This document shows, piece by piece, positions 36,290-47,557 of a stretch of DNA of 64,000 nt; position 1 is the stretch's first letter, and each line of letters opens with the position of its first letter. The notes under the pieces are model-generated. The model was not told where the DNA came from and made no database searches. It saw only the letters and a program-made list of their open reading frames with translations. This DNA is from Orychophragmus violaceus (lineage: Eukaryota; Streptophyta; Magnoliopsida; Brassicales; Brassicaceae): the NCBI GenBank assembly GCA_030180135.1, contig CM058239.1, positions 46,201,270 through 46,265,269 of the forward strand. Reading direction: 5' to 3'. Both the position numbers and the translations under genes were made by a program.

Positions 36290-38662
36290 TCAAGATTGCC
36301 GCGAGCGCGAGGAAGCCTCTACTCCACCCTCCGCCTGATCACCGGTAGATGCAACCCCAGTCGGGAGATTAGATCCGTATTGATCGGGGCGGGAAGTAGC
36401 CGGCGGCGGAGCATGCGCCAAAATAACCGAGTCGCTCGACATGGCCGGCAAGTTCAACTTGCCAACACTAAAATCAGAGACCGCTGCGGCGTTCATCTCA
36501 TCCATGGCCGTCCTCTTTTGGTCGGCCAACCTCAACACTTCCCGAGTCAGGTCAAGCTCGCCGGAAGCAAACTCAGCGATGAGTTCGATATTGGCCAGGG
36601 TTTCTTGGATACGAATCTCAGCGTTGGTTTCAAGCTTCCGCTTCTCGCACTTCTCCTTGACCTCTTTAAGGATTTCCAAGTATTCTCCACTCATCTTCTT
36701 CCTCGCCTCGTGAGACGCGACCTTTATGTCGAAGTCCCTCCCCACGAGGACTCTCTCTAGGTCGGCTCGATCTTGGGCAGCTCGCGCTGCCGCGACTCGA
36801 CTCTCATCTTCAGCGGCCAGTGCCCGACCTTCGGCCGCCCGAAGCCTCTGAGAAAGATCCTCCTCACGATTTTCGAGAACCAATAACCGGGCTTCTATCC
36901 CCTCGTACCTAGCCAATTTCTTTTCGATCTCCTCCTCTCGAGCGAAGGAATCCTGCAGCTCCGCGGTCAAAATGCGGGCCGATCTCCTAGCGGCCTCGAG
37001 CTCATCTACTTGCGACCTCTCACGAAGCTCGCGCTCGGACTGGGCCATAAGTCCATTCGTAGCCTCCAGGAACTACATAAGCACACGAATCTCAAAAATC
37101 TCTCGTACAAAAGAAAGGCGAGAACAAAGAACTGCGATCGATACCTTCCCGGTAGCTTCAGCCATCTTGGCGTACAAGTCGCCAAGGGCCATGTCCCCGG
37201 TGACCGGAAGACGAGCACCCGTAGGTCCGACGCGCCTTGACAAACGGGCCGCGCCCCCGGGCGTCCCAACGCCTTCGCTCGAACTGCCCGAGCTCGCCTC
37301 CGTATCGATCCTCCGACGCTTCGGTACGGGTGAAGGGTTCCCACCCACAATCTGATCATTCGGTCTCCCCGAACCATTCGGACGAGGACCGCGCAAAGTC
37401 GGATCCCTAGAAGAGACCGAGTTCGCTTTCCGAACAACCGAAGAAGGAGGGATCCCCCTTGTCTCTGCGGCCGCATTGCAGGCCCCGGAGTTCGGAGGGA
37501 TAACCGGGGAAGGGAGAGGAGAATCACACATGGCAAAAAAGAGTGTGTTGCTTAGACTCCCGTCCCCCACCCTTTTCACCAAATCCATAGGGTCCTTCCC
37601 GTTTCGGCGACTCCTCGATCTACGAGATAACTTCTCATGAGATGGAGTGCTAGCATCCGAACCCTCACCCAAAGAAGGACGGCCTGTAGAATCATAAAAA
37701 AGGAGGGTTTAGACCTTTTCCAAATAACGACAAACAAAACGTCACGAACAAGAGACTCACCCTCTCCTGCCCGCTCGAGTATACGAAGCGGAGGTCGGAC
37801 GACTCGACTCAGAGAAGTCCGAGGAAGTACAGGAAGAAACGGTAGGTCCCGAGAGATCCGAGATCGGTCCTGCGGAACCCCTCTTGGGTCGACCCTCAGG
37901 ATAGCCTGCACGCGCTCAACCGTGAAACTGTCCCAGTTGACGGCACCTCTCCTCAGACGGGTTATTAGGGCCTCCGTGACAGGGTTAAGGTTAAGCGATT
38001 CAGGAAACTCTGTAATACAGAACAAAACCGATCAGGAATCGGACCGACAACAACATAAAAATAAGAAGGATAGGATCGAAAAGGAAACCAAGAATCCTAC
38101 CAACATTGGAAGCCCACCGCGAAGGAACGACCGAGCAATCGAACTCTCCGACCGAGTGATGGGTCATCCTAAAGAAAAAATATTGGTCCCTCCATCCGTC
38201 CATTGGCGGGAGACCGTCGAGGATCCTCCCAAACCGAGGAGAAATATGATACGACCCCGGAAAGCGGGAATATTGCTTCACCGAGCAAACCCGCATTAAC
38301 TCCTCGGGACCGAACTCAATCCCTTCCTCCACGGCCCTGACTCCAAGTCCGATAACGTATCGAACGAAGTTCGGCGTCATCTGATAAAACGCCAGCCGGA
38401 GCTGGGCCAGCACTAAGAAAACAAGGCGGGGAATAGGGAAGAAGAGCCCACATTTTTCGAAATACGTGTAGGAGGCGCAGCAGTAGCCTTCTACGACCGT
38501 TTCGGGGGACACCGCCAGGGAAGGAATGACGATTTCGGGGGACCCTTTTTTTTGTAGTGTTAACTGCTGAATATGGTCCACGGTTAACGAAGACGGCGGG
38601 TGCGGTCCGAATGATCCCGCCGCCGCACTCGTACTCGCTCCTGCAGGGTCTCTCAAGGCCAT
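36290..38662 (-). CDS. T1 antisense gene, four exons, about 710 residues
   Basis: Four minus-strand segments join in phase at canonical GT-AG introns: 38662-38101, 38009-37761, 37683-37145 and 37072-36290, total 2133 bases with no stop until TAA or its equivalent at the end. Introns are 91, 77 and 72 bp, normal for plants. Residues 30-190 (CCASYTYFEKCGLFF, QMTPNFVRYVIGL, WRDQYFFFRMTHHSVG) resemble the plant family called putative gypsy-type transposon protein (Transposase_28 as I remember it). The middle has basic clusters (SRRSRSRRNGK and PKRRR near residue 392) that may be nuclear signals. Residues about 455-655 are a heptad-rich coiled coil. Function is unknown; Tat-lineage elements are known to carry antisense ORFs. 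A longer start at 38755 is possible. Confidence 0.8.
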
Positions 38663-39269
38663 AAAAGAAAATGCGCCGGAGTAAAGAAAACGGAAAATCT
38701 CCGGGAAAGGATTTTTTCTGACGACAGAGGAAATATGGAGAAAAACTTTAAACAAGAAAGAGACAGAATAAAAGTAAGGAGGCGAAGGGCTCCCTTCAAC
38801 AATATATATGATTATTTATATCGGGAATTGTGCGCAGTATCATCCGTACGACTCCCAAACTCGTATTAATTACTGAGAAAATCGAGATGGTTTGGACTTC
38901 TCTCTTTCCCTCAACTCTAACCGTCGATTCGAGATCAACAGTTACGAGTGCGCAGTAATTAGGTCACTTCATCAAAAGAACGAGCCCGAAAAGACTCTTC
39001 GCGACCTTCGAATCTAAGCCGTTGATGATCGACCAGATCCACGGTAGGAGATGAAATTCTCAAACAAATACACGCTACGATTGCCGACGCGCTAAAAAGC
39101 AGTTCGGCCCGTTCCACGCGCCCACTATCGACCGTTGGATCAAAACAAGATCTACGGATAGGGCGAAAATAATCATTAGGTTTGCCACATCCAAGGCACG
39201 CACCTCTTCCCGAGAACGTTCACCGCCCATTAACCTCGACTTCTCGAAATCAATGGGCTGGGGGGCTAT
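38663..39269. other. T1 3' region, antisense promoter side and purine tract
   Basis: Upstream of the antisense gene on the minus strand is a CATATATATT TATA-like box at 38810-38801, about 140 bp before its start codon. The right edge ends in TGGGCTGGGGGGCTAT (39254-39269), the purine tract for plus-strand synthesis of T1. Confidence 0.6.
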
Positions 39270-39808
39270 TGTTGGTACTTGATTTCCCTCTAGGAAATCC
39301 GGCCCATTAACAAACAAGACAAAGGCCCGTATCCACGAGCCCGTTCCAGGATCAAAGGCGAAGAGACCAACCGATCCGATCGTTGGGCCTAAACGAATGA
39401 CACTTAGACAAGGCCCAAGCGACGCCGAAGTAAGAAGCGATCGAGCTCGAGCTCGGCAGGAGACGACGTGGAGATAGAGCGACTCGGTCTTTTCCAATTC
39501 AACTGATCCGCGAGAATCACGGGGATCGTTACGAAGGAGAGGCCGAAATATCGGAACGGAGAGGTCAGAGCCGAGACTATTTAAAAGAAGAAGTGGCGAC
39601 TCATTCAAGACATTCCAACCCTAACTTAGAACACTTCGACTAGATAGCTCGATCTCTAGACTTTGTACTCTCTTTTCGACTGTGTTTGTTCTATCTCGAC
39701 GATCAATGTCAATAAAGTCTTTGATTCATAGGAAACTATACCATTTCTATATCGCCGAAAGTCCAAATCCACGAATATAAATTCTTAGTGTGAATCCCGG
39801 ATCTCACA
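39270..39808 (+). repeat. T1 3' LTR
   Basis: 539 bp, TGTTGGTACTTGATTTCCC to GGATCTCACA. About 13 substitutions separate it from the 5' LTR. Confidence 0.95.
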
Positions 39809-40241
39809 CCCGCGGTTGTCCGCGGACGTCCCATGGACGGTTACGGTTTTTCTTCAACCCTTCAATCCTTTCTTCAATCAATTCTGGGTTTTTGCCTCTT
39901 ATTTCCCATCCTTGAATATCTTAGCAACCTTCCCATATCTTCCTTTCGATCCGCCTTAAAGCCTTTGTAGAAACCGGCCATGAAACCCTTTCTCTTTTCC
40001 ATGAATCATGTCTGTTTCTCCTTGGATCTTTCCTGAGATTTTTCCTGAGCTTCCACGCGTGTAAGGATCAAGGTTTTCTCTCCAGAAAACTGCCCCCAAA
40101 CTTCCCTTACATGACCGGCAATTTCTCTTTGAATCCAGCCCTCAATTCCATCTTTTTCTCTTGATTTACTTTGCCTTTGCCTTATGATTTGTCAGGGTTT
40201 TTACCATGGAGAGATGGCACGAAAATGGCCTCCTAATGGGG

Positions 40242-40249
40242 TATTTATA
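40242..40249 (-). promoter_or_regulatory. G2 LTR TATA box (3' LTR copy)
   Basis: TATAAATA on the minus strand, repeated at 58564-58557 in the other LTR and at 55370-55363 in the related G3 LTR. Confidence 0.65.
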
Positions 40250-40349
40250 AGCCCCAATTCACCCCATAACTTCCCTTGGAGAAGGGGTTCTTTTGGTTGG
40301 CCAAAAAGGTGCCAAACCATTGGTGACCCTTCGACCCAACCGCCCCTTG

Positions 40350-40556
40350 GGACAGCTAGTGTCACTATCTGACCAGCTAACCTAGTAGGTCATCCCTCCA
40401 TCCAGCTGGGTTGAGCTGATTGCCAGCTGACCCAGCTGACCAGCTGGACTGTTCAGCTCATTTCAGCTGAACACTCTTGGTTCGGCTCGTTTCAGCTTAC
40501 ACTCTTGGTTCAGCTCATTTCAGCTGAACACTCTTGCTTCATCTCGGGTAAGCTCA
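40350..40556. repeat. AGCT-rich cluster in G2 LTR U3
   Basis: About 13 AGCT tetramers, mostly in CAGCTGA or CAGCTCA contexts, occur in about 206 bp upstream (minus sense) of the TATA box, partly as a 29-bp tandem unit. A similar cluster lies at 58670-58830 and, in G3, at 55470-55610. Confidence 0.7.
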
Positions 40557-40691
40557 TTTCCTACTGAACTTACCACTTTTAGACCATGGAACACTCCTTT
40601 TTAGCCTTTCCGACTGATTGTTCCATGTTCTGGGCTCCTGTCTCAATCCCCTGATCCTTCTAGGGTCGGTTCCCGTGATACGGGTATTACA

Positions 40692-40839
40692 AGTCTTCCC
40701 CACCAATTGGGAATTCGTCCTCGAATTCGGTGGCGGCTAACTTCTTAGTCTGTCCAATACTTAAGTAATGAACCAACCACTTAACACCCGTTCTTAGGTT
40801 CTCTAGCCCGACCTTAAGTCCCTGCAAGCATCCGGTTCA
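40692..40839 (-). other. G2 polypurine tract, palindrome and 3' interior
   Basis: The minus strand reads CCAATTGGTGGGGAAGACT before the LTR. GAATTCG-TCCT-CGAATTC lies at 40711-40728. The interior is then interrupted by AthNA. Confidence 0.8.
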
Positions 40840-40844
40840 GGGAC

Positions 40845-42019
40845 TGATATATCATGGTTTTTGGGTTTTCAACCGTGATATATATATTGAGTCTTTAACC
40901 TTGTATTTAGAGTCTTTAGAGTCTTTTACATGTTTAAGTACGTTTGAAGCTTATCTGGAGATTCTCTGGGAGCTTTTGGAGTGATTTGGCAGCTTACATG
41001 GATGTCACAGAGTTTACTGGGTTCGTCTGCACTCCGTGTCGGTCGACACACATAGTGCATCGGTCGACACCACTATAGGACGAAATTCTTGCGCCCAAAA
41101 ATCTGCATTTTGGAGAAATTACAGTTTTTGCCCAGAAACTTCCCAGATTTGCAAAAAGGCCCCAGACGTGTTTTAAACTATATATTAGGGTTTTTAGCCA
41201 CTTGTTTAGACTACGCTTTCAGTTCTAAGTTTTATTTTATTTTAGAGAGAGTTAGGGGCTGATCCTGTTCTCGAAAGAGAGAGGATTTTGAACCCCAGTT
41301 CTTTATTCTGTTTTATGATATTTGGTTTTCTATTCAAGATGTTTTCTGTGTCGATGCTTATGTGTGAGTAGATTACCTGTTAGGTTTAGGGATTCTCATT
41401 AGGGATTTCATGGAATTATAGGTTGATCAATCTGTAGGGATTCATATTTGCTAGTTCTTCATCTAGGATTGTTCTTAATGCTTGATCTGAAGTAGCTATC
41501 CATATTTATGATGTTAGGTTGATTTTCACAACGACAGTTGGTTGATTAGCTAGAAAGAACCTAGATGAGCAATTGAATTACTCGCAAAGGAATTTGGTTT
41601 AATTGGATTGTGAACATATCGAACTTGATTATAAAGCTGGTTTAATCTGTTAGGAATTACAAAGACATTTGGATTGCTGCAATTAGACTTAGAGAATTCT
41701 CACAACAACAGTTGGTTAATTCTATATCCGTGTTTGAGTCCTAGAATAGTTCTTAATTAGATCTCGATTGATTGATTGCATGTGTTCCTGATTTCCTGAG
41801 AACTCCCTAGACTTAACACCTTCGCTTTCTTGCTTACACTCCTGCTACTTGATTTACTTTTCTGCTTTGCTTTTTAGTTTCTCACTACTTTCTCCTAGTT
41901 TAACTCGACCGTTCTATAATCTATCGTTTCCTAGAGTCCTTGTGGATTCGATACCCTAAGTACTACATCTGCATCACTGTGCACTTGCAGTTAGAATAGG
42001 GATAAAACTAGACCTACCA
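40845..42019 (+). repeat. AthNA 5' LTR
   Basis: TGATATATCATGG to GACCTACCA. A CTATATATTAG TATA-like box lies at about 41178-41188. One motif pair is at 41039-41068. Confidence 0.92.
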
Positions 42020-42025
42020 AGTTTT

Positions 42026-42043
42026 TGGCGCCGTTGCCGGGGA
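42026..42043 (+). other. AthNA primer binding site
   Basis: TGGCGCCGTTGCCGGGGA seven bases inside the LTR. Confidence 0.92.
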
Positions 42044-42242
42044 CTCTTTGAGTCTTCGATAGATTTGAACTTAGGGTTTAAACTAGGTATTTCATTTTTG
42101 CTTTTAGTTACTAATTTTTTTTTCCGTTCAGGTACGCCTGTAATCTCACTGCATCGATCGACACGGTCCTGTGTGTCGATCGTCACATCTTCGCACTTGC
42201 ATCGATCGACACTACTTTGCATCGATCGACACAGCGCGTAAG

Positions 42243-43028
42243 ATGATGGGAATGATGGAACGGATGTTGGAAAATCAACAAAATAACTCATTCTGCAGAG
42301 ACTATGACTTTTATTCATTCGCCGGAGATTATGAATCTCCATCATATCAGCTTGCTCCTCCTGAAAATACGCAATCTGATAAGCTGATAAGTATGATGGA
42401 GCAGTTACTGGAAGGACAAGAAAGGGATTTGAACTACATCAATGGCTCTGGATTCCAAGGAAACAATTTTGGTAATCAGCAAGGTAACAAGTTCTTTAAT
42501 GGTGGACAGAAGAGTGCTCTCACGAGCAATCAGAACTCTTTTGGATATGAACAGACTGCTGGATATCAGAAACCTTTTCAGTAAGGTAATTCTTATCAGA
42601 GAACCTATGGATCATCTTCTTATCAGACACCTCCTGCTGCTAATGCTTATAAGAGCAAAATGGAAGCCATGATGGAGCAGTTGCTAGAGGACCAGACTAA
42701 GACTGCTGTAGACTTTGACATGAAGCTGGATGCTATGCATGAAAATCTGAATGGGAAGTTTGAATCCTTAGGCACACATGTGAAGAAGCTAGATGTTCAA
42801 GTTCAACAAACAGCTGGAGCAATACAAAGGCAAAATGAAGCTGGGAAAGCTGAACATAACATATCCATTAATGCTGTGACCATAAGAGATGAGATTGAGT
42901 TGCTGGAAGAAGAAGAGAGCATAATCTCGGATTTTCTTGGTGAATTCTGTCTGTCTGAGACAAGCATCGATCGACACAACTCTTGCATAAATCGACACAA
43001 TCCCGATACGTCTGATAAAATTGCTTGA
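42243..43028 (+). pseudogene. AthNA gag C-terminal part
   Basis: Two frames (42243-42584 and 42660-43028) share repeated MMEQLLEGQ / MMEQLLEDQ segments, a glycine- and asparagine-rich middle (GNNFGNQQGNKF) and a coiled-coil end (LGTHVKKLDVQVQQTA). Such segments follow the gag core in Brassicaceae Athila-type elements. A stop at 42582-42584 and a frame change separate the two. The N-terminal gag core and zinc knuckle are missing. The end of the second frame includes the motif-encoded SIDRH. Confidence 0.7.
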
Positions 43029-43037
43029 AATCGCCTT

Positions 43038-43943
43038 GTGTCGATCGACACACAACGTGCATCGGTCGACACAATTCACAGACGGGATCAGAAACCTGCA
43101 ACAGTCCTGGAACGAGTCTATAAGCCCTCTGTGCCATATCCTAAGGTTCCTAACCTGTCTAAACAGGAGCTGGAAGTGGGTAACTGCATGAAAGTGATGA
43201 AAAAGAAGATGATTCAGATTTCAGAGAAGCTTCCAGATCCAGGAGCATTTGTTTTAGACTGTTATATCTCTAAGGACAGATTCAAGCGTTCTCTTTGTGA
43301 CTTAGGATCTTGTGTGAATCTCATGCCATACTCTGTGGGTGAGAGATTGGGACAGATGGAATTCCAGCCTACTAGGATCTCTCTTATCCTAGCTGATCGT
43401 TCAAAGCGATATCCAGAAGAAGTTCTTAAGGATATTCCTGTCAGAGTTGGAAACTACTTGATTCCAACAGACTTTGTGGTGCTGAAGTATGAGATTGAGC
43501 CTGATGATCCTCTGCTGCTTGGTAGATCTTTCTTAGCTACTGATGGAGCTGTGATTAATGTGCCACATGGTCTAATTGATCTCCACTTGGGATTCAAGAT
43601 GGACAAGCTGCAGAAATCCACCATTGATGGACAGAGCTTCAGTATTGAGGTGGAACCAGAGGTTTCCATTGGAGAGAAGAAGATGGCGGTTCCTCTTGAA
43701 CCTGCTCTAACATCTTCAGTGCATGCAACTGCTCATAAGCAGAAAGCTCCAGACATCTCATTTCCACCAAAGTTAATGCACAAATCATCTAAGCTTAAAC
43801 CTCCTAACCACATTGCTTTGAATGCAGAAAAACACAGAATCCCACCCATGCTTCGCTCCCGCCCCGGTTCTGTTTACTCTTTCCTTGGGAAATCTCATGA
43901 TCCGACATCATATACACCATCTTGGATGAGGAGACATTCATAG
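43038..43943 (+). CDS. AthNA protease-like protein
   Basis: A 301-codon open frame. Residues 30-210 match the Athila/gypsy protease region: NLSKQELEVGNCMKVMKKKM, then the active site LCDLGSCVNLMPYSVGERLG, then TDFVVLKYEIEPDDPLLLGRSFLAT. The active site reads DLG where most retroviral-type proteases have D(S/T)G; DLG is normal in Athila. The N-terminal residues are encoded by a motif pair (SIDTQRASVDT). It ends SYTPSWMRRHS. Without reverse transcriptase it cannot support transposition alone, but the frame has stayed open. Confidence 0.8.
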   Translation: MSIDTQRASVDTIHRRDQKPATVLERVYKPSVPYPKVPNLSKQELEVGNCMKVMKKKMIQISEKLPDPGAFVLDCYISKDRFKRSLCDLGSCVNLMPYSVGERLGQMEFQPTRISLILADRSKRYPEEVLKDIPVRVGNYLIPTDFVVLKYEIEPDDPLLLGRSFLATDGAVINVPHGLIDLHLGFKMDKLQKSTIDGQSFSIEVEPEVSIGEKKMAVPLEPALTSSVHATAHKQKAPDISFPPKLMHKSSKLKPPNHIALNAEKHRIPPMLRSRPGSVYSFLGKSHDPTSYTPSWMRRHS

Positions 43944-45314
43944 AGACACTCAAAGTCTCTGTTGAAACCGCCATGAGTCTAATCTCTATCCCATAGTCAA
44001 GCTAATGACTAAAAACAAGCCCTGAGTGGGAGGCAACCCACTGTTAGGTTCGTTTTTGTTTTCATTTTTCGTTTTGATTTTGGTGTTTTTGATTTTCTGC
44101 TTTTGTGCGTTCAAAGCCGAGAGAAGCATGCAGAATCGCACTGCATCGATCGACACACATAGTGCATCGGTCGACATAGTTGCGATTTATGGTTAGCCGA
44201 ATTGATTGCGGTTCAGACACCGGTTATCTACGTAACCGCGGGCAAAAATTGCCTTGCATCGATCGACACCCTTGTGGCATCGATCGACGCAGGCCGACAA
44301 CAGGTAAGTATTCTGCAACTTCTAAGATTTTCAAATTTAATTATTATTCTCACCAATCCTGAGCTTGACACTACTGGGGACAGTGTGTTTTAAGTGTGGG
44401 GGAGGAGCTACTGACGCACGCTTTTGTTTTCTTAGAGTCAGTCCAAAAATTGTTTTATTGAGTCAAAATTTGTATGAAACTATGATTTTTCGAGGAAAAT
44501 TTTCGCTTGAACAGGAACTAAGTGACCATTGGACAGACTTGCAGAGCCTCTATGACTGATAGAAAACCCCAAACAGATCAGCTTATCAAGGACACTCATA
44601 TCTAACCAGGTATTCAGAGGATCCATCACTAGTCTCACTTTAATCTTGACTTTAATTTCTCACTTAGGGGCTTGGTAATCTTTGGGTCGGATTCCTTTGA
44701 TGTGTTTGGCACAGCCTATGATCCTATTCTTAAGTATGGTTTCTGATTTTCCCCTCCTTTGAAAGTAAAAAAAAAGAAAGATAATAAACTGAGGATGAGC
44801 TAGTAGCTCCGAAGTTGTCACGGGAGTAGTAGCAAACACTATTACCTCCTGTGCGATCCATGGAATGTGTCCAAAGTACACCCCATAACGGGAAGAGCAC
44901 TGATAAATAAAATAAAATGATACCCAATGGGGAAAAATTATATTGATAAGGGAGAAAGGGAAAATAAAGAAACCAGAAACCGACAGTTTGGTGGTCAGAT
45001 ACTGAATAGGTTGAGTCCATGTGTCCTTTGATTCGATAATCCCTCCGTGAGACCGTACCTAATTGTATACAAAGGCTAGTGTGGTGAATTTGGATGTCCT
45101 AACTTGATTGTGGAGTTTACTTGGGACAGTTGCTAAGTGTGGGGGAAGTATATTGTGGTCTTGAGTTCTGCAGGAAAGTTTTCAGTGGTTTACAAAGTGA
45201 ATGTGAATGTGAAAGTTCCTAGGACGAAATGAGTTTCTGTGTTTTCAAACCTTTTTTCTTATACTTTGGTTCTTTACTTGCTTGAGGGCAAGCAAGAGCT
45301 AAGTGTGGGGGAGT
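43944..45314 (+). other. AthNA 3' non-coding region with three purine tracts
   Basis: TAAGTGTGGGGGA-type tracts occur at 44391, 45134 and 45300; the last directly precedes the 3' LTR. No convincing gene is present. Confidence 0.75.
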
Positions 45315-46495
45315 TGATATATCATGGTTTTTATGGGTTTTCAACCATGATATATATGTATATATTGAGTCTTTAACCTTGTATTTGGAGTCTTTAGAGT
45401 CTTTTACAGGTTTAGGTACTTTTGGAGCTTATCTGGAGATTCTGGGAGCTTTTGGAGTGATTTGGCAGCTTACATGGATGTCACGGAGTTTACTGGGTTC
45501 GTCTGCACTCCGTGTCGGTCGACACACATAGTGCATCGGTCGACACCACTACAGGACAAAATTCATGCGCCAAAAAATCTGCATTTTGGAGAAATTACAG
45601 TTTTTGCCCAAAAATTTCCCAGATTTGCAAAAAGGACCCACACGTGTTTTAGACTATATATTAGGGTTTTTAGTCACTTGTTTAGACTACACTTTCAGTT
45701 CTAAGTTTTATTTTATTTCAGAGAGAGTTAGGGGCTGATCCTGTTCTCGAAAGAGAGAGGATTTTGAACCCCAGTTCTTTATTCTGTTTTATGATATTTG
45801 GTTTTCTATTCAATATGTTTTCTGTGTCGATGATTATGTCTGAGTAGATTACCTGTTAGGTTTAAGGATTCTCATTAGGGATTTCATGGAATTATAGGTT
45901 GATCAATTTGTAGGGATTCATATTTGCTAGTTCTTCATCTAGGATTGTTCTTAATGCTTGATCTGAAGTAGCTATCCAGATTTATGATGTTAGGTTGATT
46001 TTCACAACGACAGTTGGTTGATTAGCTAGAAAGAACCTAGATGAGAAATTGAATCACTCGCAAAGGCATTTGGTTTAATTGAATTGTGAACATATCGAAC
46101 TTGATTATAAAGCTGGTTTAATCTGTTAGGAATTACAAAGACATTTAGATTGCTGCACTTAGACTTAGAGAATTCTCACAACGACAGTTGGTTAATTATA
46201 TATCCGTGTTTGAGCCCTAGAATAGTTCTTAACTAGATCCCGATTGATTGATTGCCTGTGTTCCTAATTTCCTGAGAACTCCCTAGACTTAACACCTTCG
46301 CTTTCTTGCTTACACTCCTGCGACTTGATTTACTTTTCTGCTTTGCTTTTTAGTTTCTCACTACTTTCTCCTAGTTTAACTCGACCGTTCTATAATCTAT
46401 CGTTGCCTAGAGTCCTTGTGGATTTGATACCCTAAGTACTACATCTGCATCATTGTGCACTTGCAGTTAGAATAGGGATAAAACTAGACCTATCA
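45315..46495 (+). repeat. AthNA 3' LTR
   Basis: TGATATATCATGG to GACCTATCA. At its start ATATATCATGGTT (45317-45329) and AACCATGATATAT (45343-45355) form a 13-bp perfect stem. Confidence 0.92.
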
Positions 46496-47557
46496 GGGAC
46501 AAAACACGGACATGGTCCATATGCTGTCCCGAACCGTCGGCGGTCGTACCGTATGTCGTCTTGTCAGACTAATTCGCACACGTCCGAATAGACAGTCTGA
46601 CCCATAAGCGGGTTCACCTGGTTCGTGTCGTCGATCCGAAGTCCTTGATACAACTCTTGGCTTATCAGCGGATCGCTCGGTATCGCCCACGCAATCCTTA
46701 CGGTCGTCCCACGGTTTTGTCACGTTCTGTTCGTTCATACCGCCAGGCACCCACGATTGATCCGATGGTCGATCGTGCGCTTTAAAGGACTAAGCTGCGA
46801 CTCCTAGCCAAATGATCCCTATCATCTGGTTCTAGAAATTCATAGAGAGAAAAAGAAGAATAATTCCGTCTAACCACACACTTAACCGTCGACTACGCGA
46901 CTTAGCCATGGTCCCGGTTCAAGCCATGGGCGGTACGAACCTTGGCTGTTTCTGGCTGCCTCGTTAGACTCCTTAGCCTTTGAGGAAATCCATGTCTGAT
47001 CCTCATACGCTCTTTTGGTCCTTGGTAAGCCTTAGCTCAGCCTTGACCTCGTCGATCTCGGCCCTTTTATTCCTCATCTCTGGACTTACAAACCACGTGT
47101 AGCCCCGAAGTCAAACATGGTGTGTGTTTCCACACCACCAATGGTTACAGTCCTGACACATCCATCCCAGAATTAGTAAGTACTTAACCCCCAATTCCCC
47201 CGAGCAATGCATTGCAGGAAAAGCCACCCCTTTCCCTAATACAACGTTAAGCAGGAATCGCCACCCTTTAACCCAATACGATGCTATGCAGGAAAAGGCC
47301 ACCCCAATTTCCCCATGCGATGCATTGCAGAAAAAGAAAAATCTGGCCTTGGTCCTTTACTGGACTCGACCCTTTTCCCAACTACATGGGAAGCCTGGGT
47401 TCGATGATCGTACCAGCGATCGCGTTGAAGGTACTGGCCTCCCCAGTCCTTCACTACACATCGCCAGCCACCTTCCCCATCCTGCGGACAGCCTAGGATT
47501 CCACGATTCAGACTTCTGCACCTCGCACATGTCCCTCTTGTCCCCACCAGTGTGGTT
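46496..47557 (-). pseudogene. G2 interior with second leader copy and gag knuckle
   Basis: Bases 46501-46860 resemble 56300-56578, the G2 leader, in the same orientation, so a leader copy has been duplicated or fused here. At 47529-47486 (minus) the sequence reads CARCRSLNRGILGC, a CCHC-type gag zinc knuckle with the histidine changed to arginine. At 47200-47335 the phrase GATGC-ATGCAGGAAAAG-CCACCCC is imperfectly repeated three to four times. No intact frame remains. Confidence 0.55.

Larger units (their letters stand above)
29917..39808 (+). mobile_element. T1: Tat-type gypsy retrotransposon with antisense gene
   Basis: It is flanked by CCCGC at 29912-29916 and 39809-39813. LTRs are 539 bp each (about 13 differences, 2.4%). 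Order: LTR, TGGCGCCGACTGTGGGGA primer site, gag, protease, reverse transcriptase, RNase H, second (plant-type) RNase H, integrase stump, long 3' region with an antisense spliced gene, purine tract, LTR. The second RNase H and the antisense gene are features of Tat/Ogre/Retand elements. The integrase core is deleted, so it is not autonomous. Confidence 0.93.
28293..40691 (-). repeat. G2 3' LTR, split by T1
   Basis: It begins TGTAACACCCTGACCC and ends GGGTATTACA. About 2.5 kb remain after removal of T1. Near the left end CAGGCCGG-CAC-CCGGCCTG forms a short hairpin. Confidence 0.9.
42154..44288. repeat. Paired TCGRTCGAC motifs, AthNA interior
   Basis: Six pairs at 42154/42176, 42202/42222, 42967/42988, 43041/43062, 44146/44167 and 44259/44280 (start positions of each 9-mer). 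Spacing is 20, 21 or 22 bp, mostly 21. One further pair lies in each LTR (41039/41060 and 45515/45536). Confidence 0.9.
40845..46495 (+). mobile_element. AthNA: Athila-like non-autonomous LTR retrotransposon
   Basis: It is flanked by GGGAC at 40840-40844 and 46496-46500. LTRs are 1175 and 1181 bp (about 43 substitutions, 3.7%). The primer site is TGGCGCCGTTGCCGGGGA, the Athila type. The 3.3-kb interior encodes only a gag C-terminal part and a protease-like domain; reverse transcriptase, RNase H and integrase are absent. It carries eight pairs of the TCGRTCGAC motif described in the findings. Confidence 0.9.

Noticed and set aside
36296..37355. Plus-strand frames of 90-154 codons opposite the T1 antisense gene
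   Set aside because: They are shadows; the minus-strand frames join through consensus introns and carry a coherent coiled coil.
42154..44288. Paired short repeats considered as a CRISPR-like array
   Set aside because: Repeats are 9-15 bp, grouped in pairs with no regular spacers between pairs, in a plant nuclear transposon.
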